Below are positions 33,301-43,872 of a stretch of 64,000 nt of DNA, in pieces (within the stretch, counting starts at the first letter, position 1; each line of letters opens with the position of its first letter). Origin of the DNA: Patellaria atrata CBS 101060 (taxonomy: Eukaryota; Ascomycota; Dothideomycetes; Patellariales; Patellariaceae); the NCBI GenBank assembly GCA_010093705.1, contig MU006107.1, positions 41,611-105,610 of the forward strand. The letters are read 5' to 3'. The notes beneath the pieces were generated by a model, which made no database searches, was not told the origin of the DNA, and worked only from the letters and a program-made list of their open reading frames with translations. Both the position numbers and the translations under genes were made by a program.

Positions 33301-35392
33301 AAATCGACGTCCACGTGCTCGGTGTCAACAAGAGGTTCTGTTCTCTCTGCACCAGGAGGACCCGGACGAGGATTCCATTCCGCAGGAATTACACAAGGTT
33401 CTGTCCACAGCCCGCATCTTTCAAAATATTCAGCAGTTGCCATTTCTGGTCGGATACGAGCAAACATTTCTTGCTTTAAGAAGGGCAGAGTGCCATCTTT
33501 TATTCTGCTGATGTAGTGATGTTCCATGTTATCGTCAGATGTTCTTAGAACTCCTTCGTTCAAGCCAGCGTAGTCGACTTCGTTGTGAGCTCGCGATGAT
33601 TTTCGTACATCTACGCGACGGTTAGGTTAGCATCAAAGACGAGAAGTGACAGGAGGAGAAATTACTCACATGTCGTAGGTCCGTGCTTAGGTCTGCATGG
33701 CCGACATATGAACTTGTCAACACTCTCAACGTCTCTTTTAGTTTTAAATCCCGCACAGGCCCAATGAAACCAGCCTTTGCAGCCGTCGCATTGGATCCAT
33801 TGCTCTACGTCACCTACAATAGCGTCTTGTGAAAGAGAGCAACCTGCACACTCTATGGCTGGCTCAACAATCTTAGATTGTTTTAGTTTCTTCCCTTGGC
33901 TAGTCGCGGAACTATGCCCCAAAGGTCTTATAATCAATCGAACATCAGGAGGAACTGAGCATGCGCGCCTCAGATGGCAGTAATCGGTCTTTGGAGAGTG
34001 TTCTGATACGAAATCTGAGAACGAGGATCTTCGGTATAAAGGGAGGTCAGCTCGTGGGCTATTGCGAGAAATACTTCTAACACTACGCGACTGCTTGCGT
34101 GAAGAGCCTCCAACTGAAGGCCGACCATCCACACCATCCGCTAGGAGACTTTGGGGCGAATGTAAATGACTTGTCACCTCCACAGTAGCAGCAGAACGGT
34201 CTCGCTGAGCTTTGGATGATCCTTTATTGCTCTTTTTACTAGTTGCAGTTTTCGCACGAGATCCTCTTAGCTTTCCTTTTGGCCAGCCTTTATAAGCCTT
34301 TGGCTGCTCCTTCTTTTCGTTGGCCTCTACTTTCGCGTTGGCGTGATTTGTCGGAAAGTCTAACTCCTCAGGCGGAGTGTGAGTTTGGAAATTCGACGAT
34401 ATGGGCTCTTCATGATGTTGTTCAGGAGGAGGATCGACTCCTAAGCCGTTCACGTTGTGAGAATACTGGGTTACCTCTTCCTGAATGTGCGTAGTTTCCC
34501 GATAACTAGCACCGGTGTTTATAGCCCCACTTAAAGGAATTTGATAGCTGTTTATGTTTATAGAGGAGGATATTGATTTAGAATGGTCGGATGATGTGAG
34601 CGCGTTCGTAGAAGACGGGATTGGTGGCCGGATCCCATTATTCCAAGTGGGTGCCGGTGCTGGAGCACTACTCCTAAATAGTGCCAGGAGTGCTTCACTC
34701 GCTTCATCTTCTGCTTCTGAATACCGTCTTGCACCGGGGTAATATGCGCCCTGTACCTTAACATTGTAGGTGCTTGATGATGTAGGCGCGATCCTGGCTG
34801 CTTCCGCCATTTGCTCCACATTGTACGACCAATCAGACGGTACATGACTAGACGACGGTCTTGACAAAGATTGAAAGTATTGCGGAGAAGTCACAGCTTC
34901 TGAACGAGCGCGTTTTGCTGGGCGTTCATTCAAGTCCGAGGGATGAGCATGGCGCGTGGCGCGTTTTGTATGCTGCCCGAGATTCAAGGAACTATGAGCA
35001 TAGCGTGGAGAAGATCGTCCTGCATTGTGCACATGAGATTGTGGTTCGAAGGTCGGGCTTGTGGCTAGGGCGATATCCGCTAATTGATTCATCGGAGATC
35101 CATGGATTTGCGTCTGGCGCGCAGACTGCGAATGGATGCCGGTTGTTCCATGCTGTATGCTATGATTCTGATTTATCAGATCAACTTCAGATTCCGCCGA
35201 GGGAAACCTTGCTTGACGGATAGATTCAAGACTTTGGTAGTGGTTGAATTGGCGGAGGGCATTTGTTGTATTGGGTCCGCCGGATGTGAGAGAAGGATTG
35301 ACTGGGAGTGTGGGAGAATTGGGTTCGTATACTGGAGAGGGTTCGTCAAATGAGCGCAGTGTCCCTATGAATTCCCGCTTAAAAGATGGCAT
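30311..35392 (-). CDS. PHD + JmjC histone lysine demethylase (JHD1/KDM2 type)
   Basis: Exons (minus) 35392-33670, 33610-31623 and 31570-30311 give 1656 aa. JHD1/KDM2 enzymes are Fe(II)/2-oxoglutarate dioxygenases that remove methyl groups from H3K36. A disordered Ser-rich N-terminus leads to a PHD finger at about 514-574 (IECAGCSLSQDA, WIQCDGCKGWFHWACAG, FICRPCRPKHG). The next exon begins YVRKSSRAHNEVDYAGLNEG, joined exactly over a 59-bp intron. The JmjC core has the iron ligands H809 and D811 (TDFHIDFGG) and H881 (GWIHSVWTPENS), with the 2OG lysine region YHIVKGKK. After it come two Cys clusters of CX2CX6C form (ACDACRRRRIRC and, across intron 2, ACLECRRSKRRC), then a long disordered tail with 11-residue repeats. 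The two large frames could be taken for two genes, but the splice and domain order support one. Confidence 0.93.
30845..31105 (-). repeat. 33-bp coding minisatellite in the JmjC demethylase tail
   Basis: About eight diverged 33-bp units encode 11-residue repeats of the form VDPALNNSMVD / VEPTLNNAM / VAPTLENSK. Units differ by several codons, so the array is old; it lies wholly inside the last exon and keeps frame. Confidence 0.8.
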
Positions 35393-36527
35393 CGTGAAAT
35401 AGATCGGATGGTATGAGTCGTTGAGGTGCGGTACTTGCGGAGCTTTCGAGTGTTGCTACCGCGCCAAACGACCCTCGACGGACGAGCCGTGACAGAAGAA
35501 ATTGGAAAATAGCATAGACTAGGTGATCACTTAGGAAGAGAATTGCGACAATATATAGAGACGAGAGCGCAGTGGGAGCTATGGGTTGGTTTCCGAGATT
35601 TGGTGCGGGTGGTTGAAGTTCAAGATCGATCTACCATCCCGCTTCGCGCCAAGACCGTTCATAATATGTAGCACTGTCTCACATTTGAAGATATGCTATG
35701 AGATATCTACCTATGGGCTTGAAATATAGTTGGGAATAATTATAAGACTGCAGTTTGACAAAGTATTCTTTCTTCCGTCAGGTTTGTCAAGCATCTATCT
35801 CATTATTGTGTACTCACGTACCCTAATGGTGCGCAGTACCCTACCCACTCCGTACGTAATAGGTACGAGAACACGGTATCCCTACCTCTCTAGAATCCAT
35901 ATTGATACGTGCGATGTTGTTGCGTCCCATCGTAGGTAGTTATACTGTGGTACAAATGGATTCCAGAGCTTCCCCTGCCAGACAAAGTGTGTTCAATGGT
36001 TTTCCGTTCCTATCAAGACCCAGACCATTTGAAACGGACAGTCGTATATCTCCAATAGCCGGGTTTTCAGGGCTATAATATCCCATGCTATCTCATTCTC
36101 CATCTACTCTCTCTTCATCATTACAAGCCCGTCTGTTGTAGATCCTACTCTTTGTTCGAGGGGGACGGAAGTTGAGACGACAGTAATGGTGGTTCACGGA
36201 GGTATGGAGGCGGTTGCGCTCCTATTTATGCGTTGTCAAGTAGCTGCAAGGAGTATAATTCAAGGGGAGATATGAGATAGGGTGCAGATGAAGTCGAGTA
36301 AAAGGTCAACACCTCATCTCAGGTTGGTGTTTCCAAGTTGGGATGGACGCCAAGACAACCCTTCCCTTAGATTTCGTGATTGTCCTTGTTGGTCGCCTTC
36401 TCCGCCTTCGAGCTTGAGCCTCTAAACACCAACCCAGTTTCCCCCTCCCCCACGATACCCGTCGCTTCAGTAATCAACTTCGGATCGATATTGCGACTTG
36501 CTTCAAGCATATTACATTCGCAAAGAG
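35393..36527. other. Divergent intergenic region, JmjC demethylase / SF3B6
   Basis: 1.1 kb between start codons. Contains short repeats of ACCTATGGG/TACGTAATAGGTACG type near 35706-35867 but no gene. Promoters of both neighbours are expected here. Confidence 0.45.
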
Positions 36528-37122
36528 ATGAGTCGAGGTGGAAAATTAGCCCCAGAAGTTAACCGGTGAGTTCCTATGTCTTGATTCGTGGCACCTGTCA
36601 CCGAATACATACTGACATTGCTTGACACCCAGTGCTCTCTTCGTAAAGAACCTAAAGTAAGATATAATCGCGAATATTCATCGCGTAGTGCTATCGAAAA
36701 TATAGTTCACTAACCCCTATGCAGCTTCAACGTCACGACAGAGGAGCTCTTCGAACTCTTTGGCAAGTTCGGCCCTGTCCGGTATGTCCTTTCGTATATC
36801 ACTCCGAAACTTCTTACTGATTGATATACGCAGTCAAATACGTCAGGGAATCGCAAACAACACCAAAGGAACCGCCTATGTCGTCTATGAAGATGTCATG
36901 GATGCAAAGCAGGCATGCGATAAGCTAAATGGCTTCAACTTCCAGAATCGCTATCTAGTTGGTGAGCAAAATCCCCAAATGTTCGATATGTTGATATACG
37001 TCATCTAATTTTTTGGTCAAGTTCTTTACCACCAACCTGAGAAGATGCAGAAGGCACAGCAAGATCTCGCAGAGCGTCAACAAAATCTAGAAGCTCTCAA
37101 GCGCCAACACGGCATCGATTAG
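36528..37122 (+). CDS. Splicing factor 3B subunit 6 (SF3b14/p14)
   Basis: Exons 36528-36565, 36633-36656, 36725-36781, 36834-36961 and 37022-37122 give 115 aa. SF3B6 sits next to the branch-point adenosine in the U2 snRNP. The protein is one RRM: RNP2 ALFVKNLNFNVT, the helix [21 protein letters not shown]1-like region [17 protein letters not shown], then [20 protein letters not shown] and the C-terminal helix that packs on SF3B1. Five exons in under 600 bp, one only 24 nt, is the densest intron pattern in the window. The first exon encodes only [13 protein letters not shown]. All introns are GT...AG (52-68 bp). Confidence 0.95.
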
Positions 37123-38051
37123 CAATTAGAGCGGCCCACAGAACGGCGAGCTGTGGACCAGCGTTCCATCTCAAATCCTAATACCGGAATTCCGAAGAAT
37201 ATGAGATCGGGTGGGGCGATTAACGAAGCTCATGACAAATCGCTGCTGACAGTGCATGGTGATACTGTCGATTGTTCTTCCTCTTCTTCAAAGCAGGCCC
37301 AGAATGTGATGTCTCGCTTCTCTTTGGCGGCGTTAAACGGAGTTTATGAAAAGGTCCATCGGAGAGTGGCTACCTGATTGATGTCCCTTGATGGACTTTT
37401 TAGGATGAAATTGCCGTAGTCTACTATCATGACCAATGGCATTATGGATTATTTATGGCTTATCAGATCAGCTTCGATATGACTTCAAATTGGATTTAGC
37501 GGTATTGCTGGCTGAACGTGGAAATCGGTATCATTTATCAATAATCATTTGGGTTTATCTTCCCCCTTAACTGAGTGCCCTAACCTACATGTGAAGATAC
37601 ACCAAACTACCATGCTGAACGATTGTCCTTTGACCCCACGAAAGATTTACTTTGTTGCCAGCGTGAATATCGTTCCCCTGCTAAGGTTAGCCTTTATCAT
37701 CCCTCAGTCTCGGATCCTGTTCCTACAATATATCATTGAGAGCCTCACAGTATAGAACTCCTAACCCAGACATCCCTCCAATCTCCACATCGACCCCACA
37801 TTCCTCATAAAGCAGCGGATAACCTACATTCTCACACGTAAGGCCCATAACAGCTCCCTCTCGCAAAACCAGAACGCACTCCCCTTACAATTCCCTCGCT
37901 CCCACAATTTCTATTCCTCTATGGCTTTGTTGACTCAGTATGCGCAGGAAGGTAGCTATAACACAAAGCAACCTTCTGCTCCATCCCATTTAAATCCCCA
38001 TCTATGCTATTGATTCTTCCCCCATTCCGCGAGATACAAGTGACAGAAAAA
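37123..38051. other. 3' flank of SF3B6 and spacer
   Basis: A 75-codon frame at 37153-37377 is directly downstream and most likely 3' UTR. Nothing else recognised up to the doubtful ORF at 38052. Confidence 0.4.
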
Positions 38052-38474
38052 ATGCCGCAAAACCCCAACCGCATCCCCCCGACAACCCTCCCTATCCTCA
38101 CACAAACAGGCACAAACACCTCCCCCCCAATCCAGAAATATACCCAAGTTCATATTCGCCCCGCAGCGCCCACATCCCCGTTTCGCCGTGGTGCAGTCGT
38201 GTTGACTTTCCTTTGTCGGTTATCCTATCCTATCCTTAATTTCCTTCACTCTGGTCCGCATCCCGTCGACGCTGACTTCTTCGCTACGGCGGAACGTTAT
38301 TTTTTATTTCTTTTGGGATTTTGGGATTTGCTGGCGGGAGTTCTTCGTGTAGGAATGGGAGGGGGAAGGGGAGGGGGGCTTTTGGGTGGGTCTTGTGGTT
38401 TCTGGGGGTTATCGGTTGGGTTGGGAGGTGCGGGATATATTTATGTGGATGTGGAGGAGTGGAGGACGAGTTGA
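38052..38474 (+). CDS. Possible small membrane protein, unconfirmed
   Basis: An uninterrupted frame from an ATG in good context (AAAAAATGCC) gives 140 aa. The N-terminal third is Pro/Thr-rich; the middle has two hydrophobic stretches (RRGAVVLTFLCRLSYPILNF and RYFLFLLGFWDLLAGVLRVG); the end is Gly-rich, also hydrophobic. I do not recognise the family. Codon choice and flanks are not distinctive, and the Gly-rich end may be an artefact of the G-run DNA there. It could equally be chance. Confidence 0.3.
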   Translation: MPQNPNRIPPTTLPILTQTGTNTSPPIQKYTQVHIRPAAPTSPFRRGAVVLTFLCRLSYPILNFLHSGPHPVDADFFATAERYFLFLLGFWDLLAGVLRVGMGGGRGGGLLGGSCGFWGLSVGLGGAGYIYVDVEEWRTS

Positions 38475-39078
38475 GGGCCGCAGGTAGATTCTATGGGTTC
38501 AGTCGTATCGGAGTAAAACATAAATGAAGTTTCCATGATAAGGTCGAAAAGGACGCAGGCCATGTACGGCACGATGAGTGTACTAGCATGTATGTCTACG
38601 CTGCGTATAAGAATTCCGCAGTGTGACTCTTCCGGTGAACATAAAGTAGGTTTCACGTCGGAAACTGGAAATCGGGGAATACGTGATGCTTATCGAGCGG
38701 TTTACATAGGTTAGGTTTCAGTACAGCTTCTTCGAGTTTGAGTGCAGTGGTATAATACTCTGAGGCAGAAAGTTTCATAATACCGGTGATAAGGCCGGTG
38801 TCGAAACATACTCCGCGGATAGAGTACTACGATTCACGAGACAGTCATCTTCGGAATCTGGAAGGGATTTGATTCAGGCGAGGTTTCATGGTTTTGGCTG
38901 TATTTGTCTTAGGGGATAGAGGAGCTTGCGCCTCCGTCGAGAATAAAATAACAGAATGAAGATGGGGAATCTCTTTCGGTAGATCACGACACAGATTCGC
39001 GGGCAAATATGTTTTTTGTAAAGAGTGCGAGAAAAAGGCCTGGAGACGAGTCTATCCACCACCGAAAAGAAGAAATAG

Positions 39079-40161
39079 GTGGGGCCAGGAAAGGACAAGG
39101 AACGCTCTTTGATTATTTTACTCAAATTATGTCTGGAGAGGTATACACGCTCTCAAGAAGACCCTCGACGGACAAGGTACCAACACAGAAATTCAGGAGA
39201 GCGCCATCAAGAAGTCCAGAAGAACTCATCAAGGGTCAAAGAGCGGCATTTGAGCGCGCATGAACAACCTTGGAAAGGTTACAAGGAAGCCCGAAGCGTT
39301 CATAGAAAGTCTCAAAGGCCTCCTAACTGGAACTCCAACACTTTTGAAAGGGTTCCGACCCTCCACAAGAATGACCTAAGTGTCCAGGAGAACGTAGCAA
39401 GAGCCCAGGGACCATACAAGCAGCTTTCCAATCAGCAAGTTGTAGCAGAGGACCTTTTACACCGGGAATAGATCCTCGTAGCCTTCGAAGGGTTGTCAAA
39501 AGACATTCAGATAACCCTAGAGGAAGCTGAAGACGATATACTGTGGTACCTTAATCCATAACCAAAATTAACATGGAGAATCTACGAGTTTTGTTGGGTT
39601 GATACTATGAGAATCTCGACTGAGTACATACATTACTTCTAATCGTCGTCAATGTACTGGGAGGACCACTTTGAGTTTCTATTCAGGCGGATTACAATCT
39701 TGAATGAGCTGGTAGTATTCGATATAGAAAAAGCGAAGAGAGACTGGAAAGCCATGATGATAAAATGGTTGGAGATAAGATAACAGACCAGGAAGAGCTT
39801 GAATTACATGCTAGAGGCCATCCATGATGCCGGGAAGAAAGTGGTCATCGTTATAGAAGGAAGACAAGAAGAGACGTTGATAACATTGGCTAACTGCGGA
39901 CCAAAATTTGATATATGAATTCTGCAGAACGGGACGCGATATTCCGAAGATCATAATTGGATTGATAACTTCTTTAATGCTACTAAGATTCCGGCATTTA
40001 AAGTCGCTTTCCTTGCAGGCGGGAGTGAACCGGTTGCTTCGGTAATGAAGCGAGGATTGTTCTCCATGGAGTATAACAGAGGGTATGACGTTGGACTCGT
40101 TATTCACGAACTCAAGCATAACGTAGGTCCTCCTGTTTGGTGGTGGGTTTCGACTCCTTAG
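39079..40161 (+). pseudogene. Stop-riddled pseudogene of unknown origin
   Basis: One reading frame carries protein-like sequence for over 1 kb, interrupted by five stops: TAG 39469, TAA 39559, TAA 39640, TAA 39781 and TGA 39916, before a final TAG at 40159. Segments between stops are charged and regular: ERVPTLHKNDLSVQENVARA, ILVAFEGLSKDIQITLEEAE, DDILWYLNP, WEDHFEFLFRRITILNELVV, LNYMLEAIHDAGKKVVIVIE, WIDNFFNATKIPAFKVAFLA, GLVIHELKHN. The stretch DAGKKVVIVIEG followed by an ETL helix loosely recalls a HAD-type hydrolase fold, but this is weak. Each stop is one C-to-T change from CAG, CAA or CGA. The 5' boundary is uncertain; an overlapping frame at 39009-39263 may be the original start. Confidence 0.6.
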
Positions 40162-43100
40162 GATTTTTTACGGATGTTTTTTTCGTCAACCACAAGGGAT
40201 CCATAGGAACTACGAGGGACTCTGTGTGTTCACAATAGGCCTCCTGTATATTTTGTCCCCCTAGAATATTTCCTAGTTTGTTGTACCCCTACGACCGCCT
40301 TAGTTCCAAACCACAGTTCGCTTCCTCTTTAAGTTGTCTTTGGTACGACTGTACCGGAAAAGCTGAAACGTACTAGGGCTTGTAGTTGTATAACCAATTT
40401 TACGGTATAAATATTTATTGTATGATACTTCGGACTTAGAAACTCACCTGTATGTAAATGTTGAGCAAGCGTACAGAGATGTAGGAAATAAAATCGTGAC
40501 AGGGAAGAGGATTCCCTCAACTTAGTTATTTGATACGAAGAGTACAGAAACCAATGCAGATCTTTTACACAGAATCCATTAATCGGACATAGACTTTACG
40601 GTACCGTAAGCAGCGCGTTGTGCAGCGTCTGAATGATATAATATTTAAAGACTGCTCGTTGTGGTCAGGATAATGATGCTTCAAATAGCGGATAAATTAG
40701 GGGCTGGTAGAGACAGCCGCGTACGAATTGCCCAAATAGAAGAGGATAAAGAAGAATATATGAACAACTGTCCAGAGAGTAGGTGGTAGCGGAAATTATA
40801 GCGTCCAGATAACACAAATATGAATACTTAATATCGAAAAGAGAGATCCATACTTGACACAACTTCAAGTCACTGGGATACTAGATTCGATGTCATGGTC
40901 CTCCGTACATGGGAATTTCAGTTTTCTTTCTATTCCTCTACTACTAACAAGGCTACATCGGACTTCTGGTCATCAAAGATCCAATATCGTACGGGAGGAA
41001 CGGTTCATCGGCGGACGGTTCATCAATAGCAAACCGGATCTCGAGAACGACGCCATGATTATCCGGTAAAGTCCATACATTTTTAGAGTAAATAGTTCTA
41101 GAGATGAAATTGAGTCCTGATAAATGGTGGCGTATGTGTAAGTGAAGAAAGCCCGCATGCTGGGTTTCTGGAAGCTTAATAGGTGAAAATATTTGTTTCA
41201 GGATAATGAATGCTCAGAAGAACGGGAGTATAGGTATTCTGTCCCCAGACTTCCGCACTCTAGATGTAGCAGCGGTCGTATGCAACAAGAAACTTCTATC
41301 ACACGGCCGACAAATGATATTCTGATGGCAAACCAGGTCCGAGGCCTTGCAGGTACTGCTGCAGTGCTTGGGAATCTGCAGAAGATCCAACAGGTCAAGC
41401 GAAGAGCTTTATCCGACCATTACCAGAAGGCCAAGTAGACATGCAAGACAGTTCTGACAGAATTCTACTGTTTTGAGTTGATTTTAACAATGAAGTAATA
41501 TTTCGTGCATCGAATGGCTGGCCAGACCTCTGGGGGTTGAACCTGTATCATTATTTGATATCGTGGAGTCGTAGGGAAGTCGTCCAGCACTCTAGCATGA
41601 AGAATCGGAGTTCTTTTGGGTCTTGACGAGTCAGCGGTCTTGCCAGATGCGAGCTGTACTCATCTCTTCATCTCCATGCATTCCCTTTTCGTGCCATATC
41701 ACCCGATCCACCCCACGAAAGAGGCGTATCTCCGCACGTAGATAACCCTTTATACAGTCGACAAGCTGGCCATTATTCGCAAAGTGATCTGGTTAGGTTT
41801 ACGGATGGCATCTTACGGTACCGTCACATACAGTATTTGAAGCCGATCATCACCCGATCCCTTTAATATCCCCTTTAGCTAAAGTTTAAACTCCTGAAGA
41901 TCTTTAATCAATAGTCGACTTAACTTTAAGAATTGTCAATTATTACGGATAGTCAACACTTGACAAGTCAGTCCAACATAACATCTCGGGACCTCACCTC
42001 CCACAGTCTGAATTTGAATTCTGTACATATCAAATACTGTATGTAGACAGACAGACTCTGGCTTCAGCATCGGAACGGAAAACGTGTGAGAAACAGAGGC
42101 TTACGCCGGTTTCGCTATTTCGTGACCCTCCACTTTCCACTGCTGGCCAGTAGTTACGCGTTAGGCAGTCTTGAATTTCTCAAACTCCCTCCACAGAGCC
42201 GACGCGCTCGGACGTTATTCAACGCCTCAGGTGCAGATTTTGGTTAGCCGTTGGTTGGCTGCGGGATCGAGGACAAGGTCTGATCAAGGGGAGTTGGGCA
42301 CTGTTAACTGTTCAACCAGACTTTTGAGCCCTTTCGTCTAGCCTTATCCTAACTTGAGATGAGTAATTGAGTGGTCGAAATAAAATCTCTCTCCTATCTT
42401 AAAGGGAAATTCTTCCCTTTGGAGTGTTTTGGGCCGAATTCAGGGGTGCTAATTGGTGTATATCCCTCAATGTCCTGGTCCACTGAGGCTCTCTAATTGG
42501 GATTCCAGGTTAACGGGTGGGACGGGGTGCACGTATCAAGTACAGGCTCGACCTATCCTTGATAACAGCACAAGTGTCATTTTCTTAGTTCTTACAGAGT
42601 AGCTCTCGGTGCTCCATCAACTCATCAAGCACATGCAACGATGCACACGCGATGCAATCCCGTCACTCCCCAAATTCCCATGGAGAAAGGTCCAAGTGCC
42701 CCTTATGAGCTAGGAGGCCAACATAAATTTCTTTTGCATATTTTTTGTGTCTCTACGCGTCTTTCGATTCGTTGCTAACGCTTATCCCGGACGCCAGTAT
42801 TCCGAATTCTTTACTCTTTTCGTTTCCCCTTGTAGGAATAGTTAGGATTTGGTAGAGGGTCCTTCGGTGTGAACGACGGGGAACCTACCTAGCCAGTCAG
42901 TTTAGAATCAAACCCATGTTTTGAACTTCTTTGAATAATTACCTACGTCGATCACTGTAGAACTAAAGGCAGTGTGCAAGACTGCATGTGCAACTGTGCA
43001 AGTGCAACGACGCCGTGGACGCCAGCTGGGTTGTTCGATCACGCTCCTTCTTCTGTCACAGCCTTCTCGTCCGTTTCCATCGTGTATATCGAAAAGTTTA

Positions 43101-43872
43101 GAACGCGCAAGTCGCGGTCACCTTCGTTCTTTGACGTGTTGCCCTTTCAGCTGCTTCCCCCCGCCAGCAGTGCTGTTATTTACATTGCATACATTCTCCT
43201 CTTTCAATCTTCGTCCTTTTGTCCCGTCGGGGTTATCAGTACGTGCATTAACGTGCAGCCTAATTTGTATACCAGGTCACAGCTTCTGAAACAGAAAGCT
43301 CGTCCAAGTGGTCACGGTCAAGCCAGGTGCGTTTTTGCAGGAGAAATCCATTCTTTGAGTTGTACGTGTGTTCGACTGCAGTCACCTCAATTCACTCAAT
43401 TGATATATCATGAGCTAAAATATTTGACGTACGCAGGTAGCAGCTTCCCGTCCCGTCAATCCCACAATTGAGCGTGGTTGCGCCTTCCGAATAAGACGTG
43501 TGGCCTTGAATTTCCCCAATATTGAATCGAGCAGGTGCGAGTCTCCACAACAGACCTTCAAAAGTTACACGAACACGGAACGTCACCCTCGTGCCTCTAT
43601 GAGTTACACATAAGTTTTCGACCTACGGTAGCACCTCATGGATGAGGGGCTGAGTTTCTATTGCCAGGACTAAAGGTGAATACATCACACCTCCTCAAAA
43701 GCTATATCAGTAGAAGGTGCTTAATATGACGGCCTGGAAAGCATGCTAATTGGTCTAATCGTGTTAGAAGAGCGATGAGTCGAGAAGATTTGTGGCTATA
43801 TCTCAACTATTCTGAGATTTAATTACGGTAGTGTCGACGCCAGCTGCATCTGCGGTACTACTAGAATCAATC
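40162..43872. other. 3.7-kb gene-poor tract upstream of the Num1/ApsA gene
   Basis: No intact gene. At about 40980-41325 two frames can be joined by a GT...AG pair (donor near 41069, acceptor near 41202) to read ENDAMIIRIMNAQKNG and GILSPDFRTLDVAAVV, which looks protein-like but ends at a TGA and matches nothing I know. The final kilobase (about 42760-43870) is rich in CTT/TCT blocks and frames without motif; it is likely promoter plus long 5' UTR of the downstream gene. Confidence 0.45.

Noticed and set aside
31551-35392. JmjC and PHD frames as two separate genes
   Set aside because: A 59-bp intron with GTGAGT and CGTAG joins them in phase and recreates the conserved TYVRKSSRAHNEVDYAG segment that links PHD and JmjC in fungal JHD1 proteins.
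37153-37377. 75-codon ORF just after SF3B6
   Set aside because: It begins 30 bp after the SF3B6 stop, has no motif and is best explained as 3' UTR.
42972-43471. Frames of 105-165 codons upstream of the Num1/ApsA gene
   Set aside because: Pyrimidine-rich DNA gives long Ser/Phe/Leu-rich frames here; they probably lie in the promoter or a long 5' UTR.
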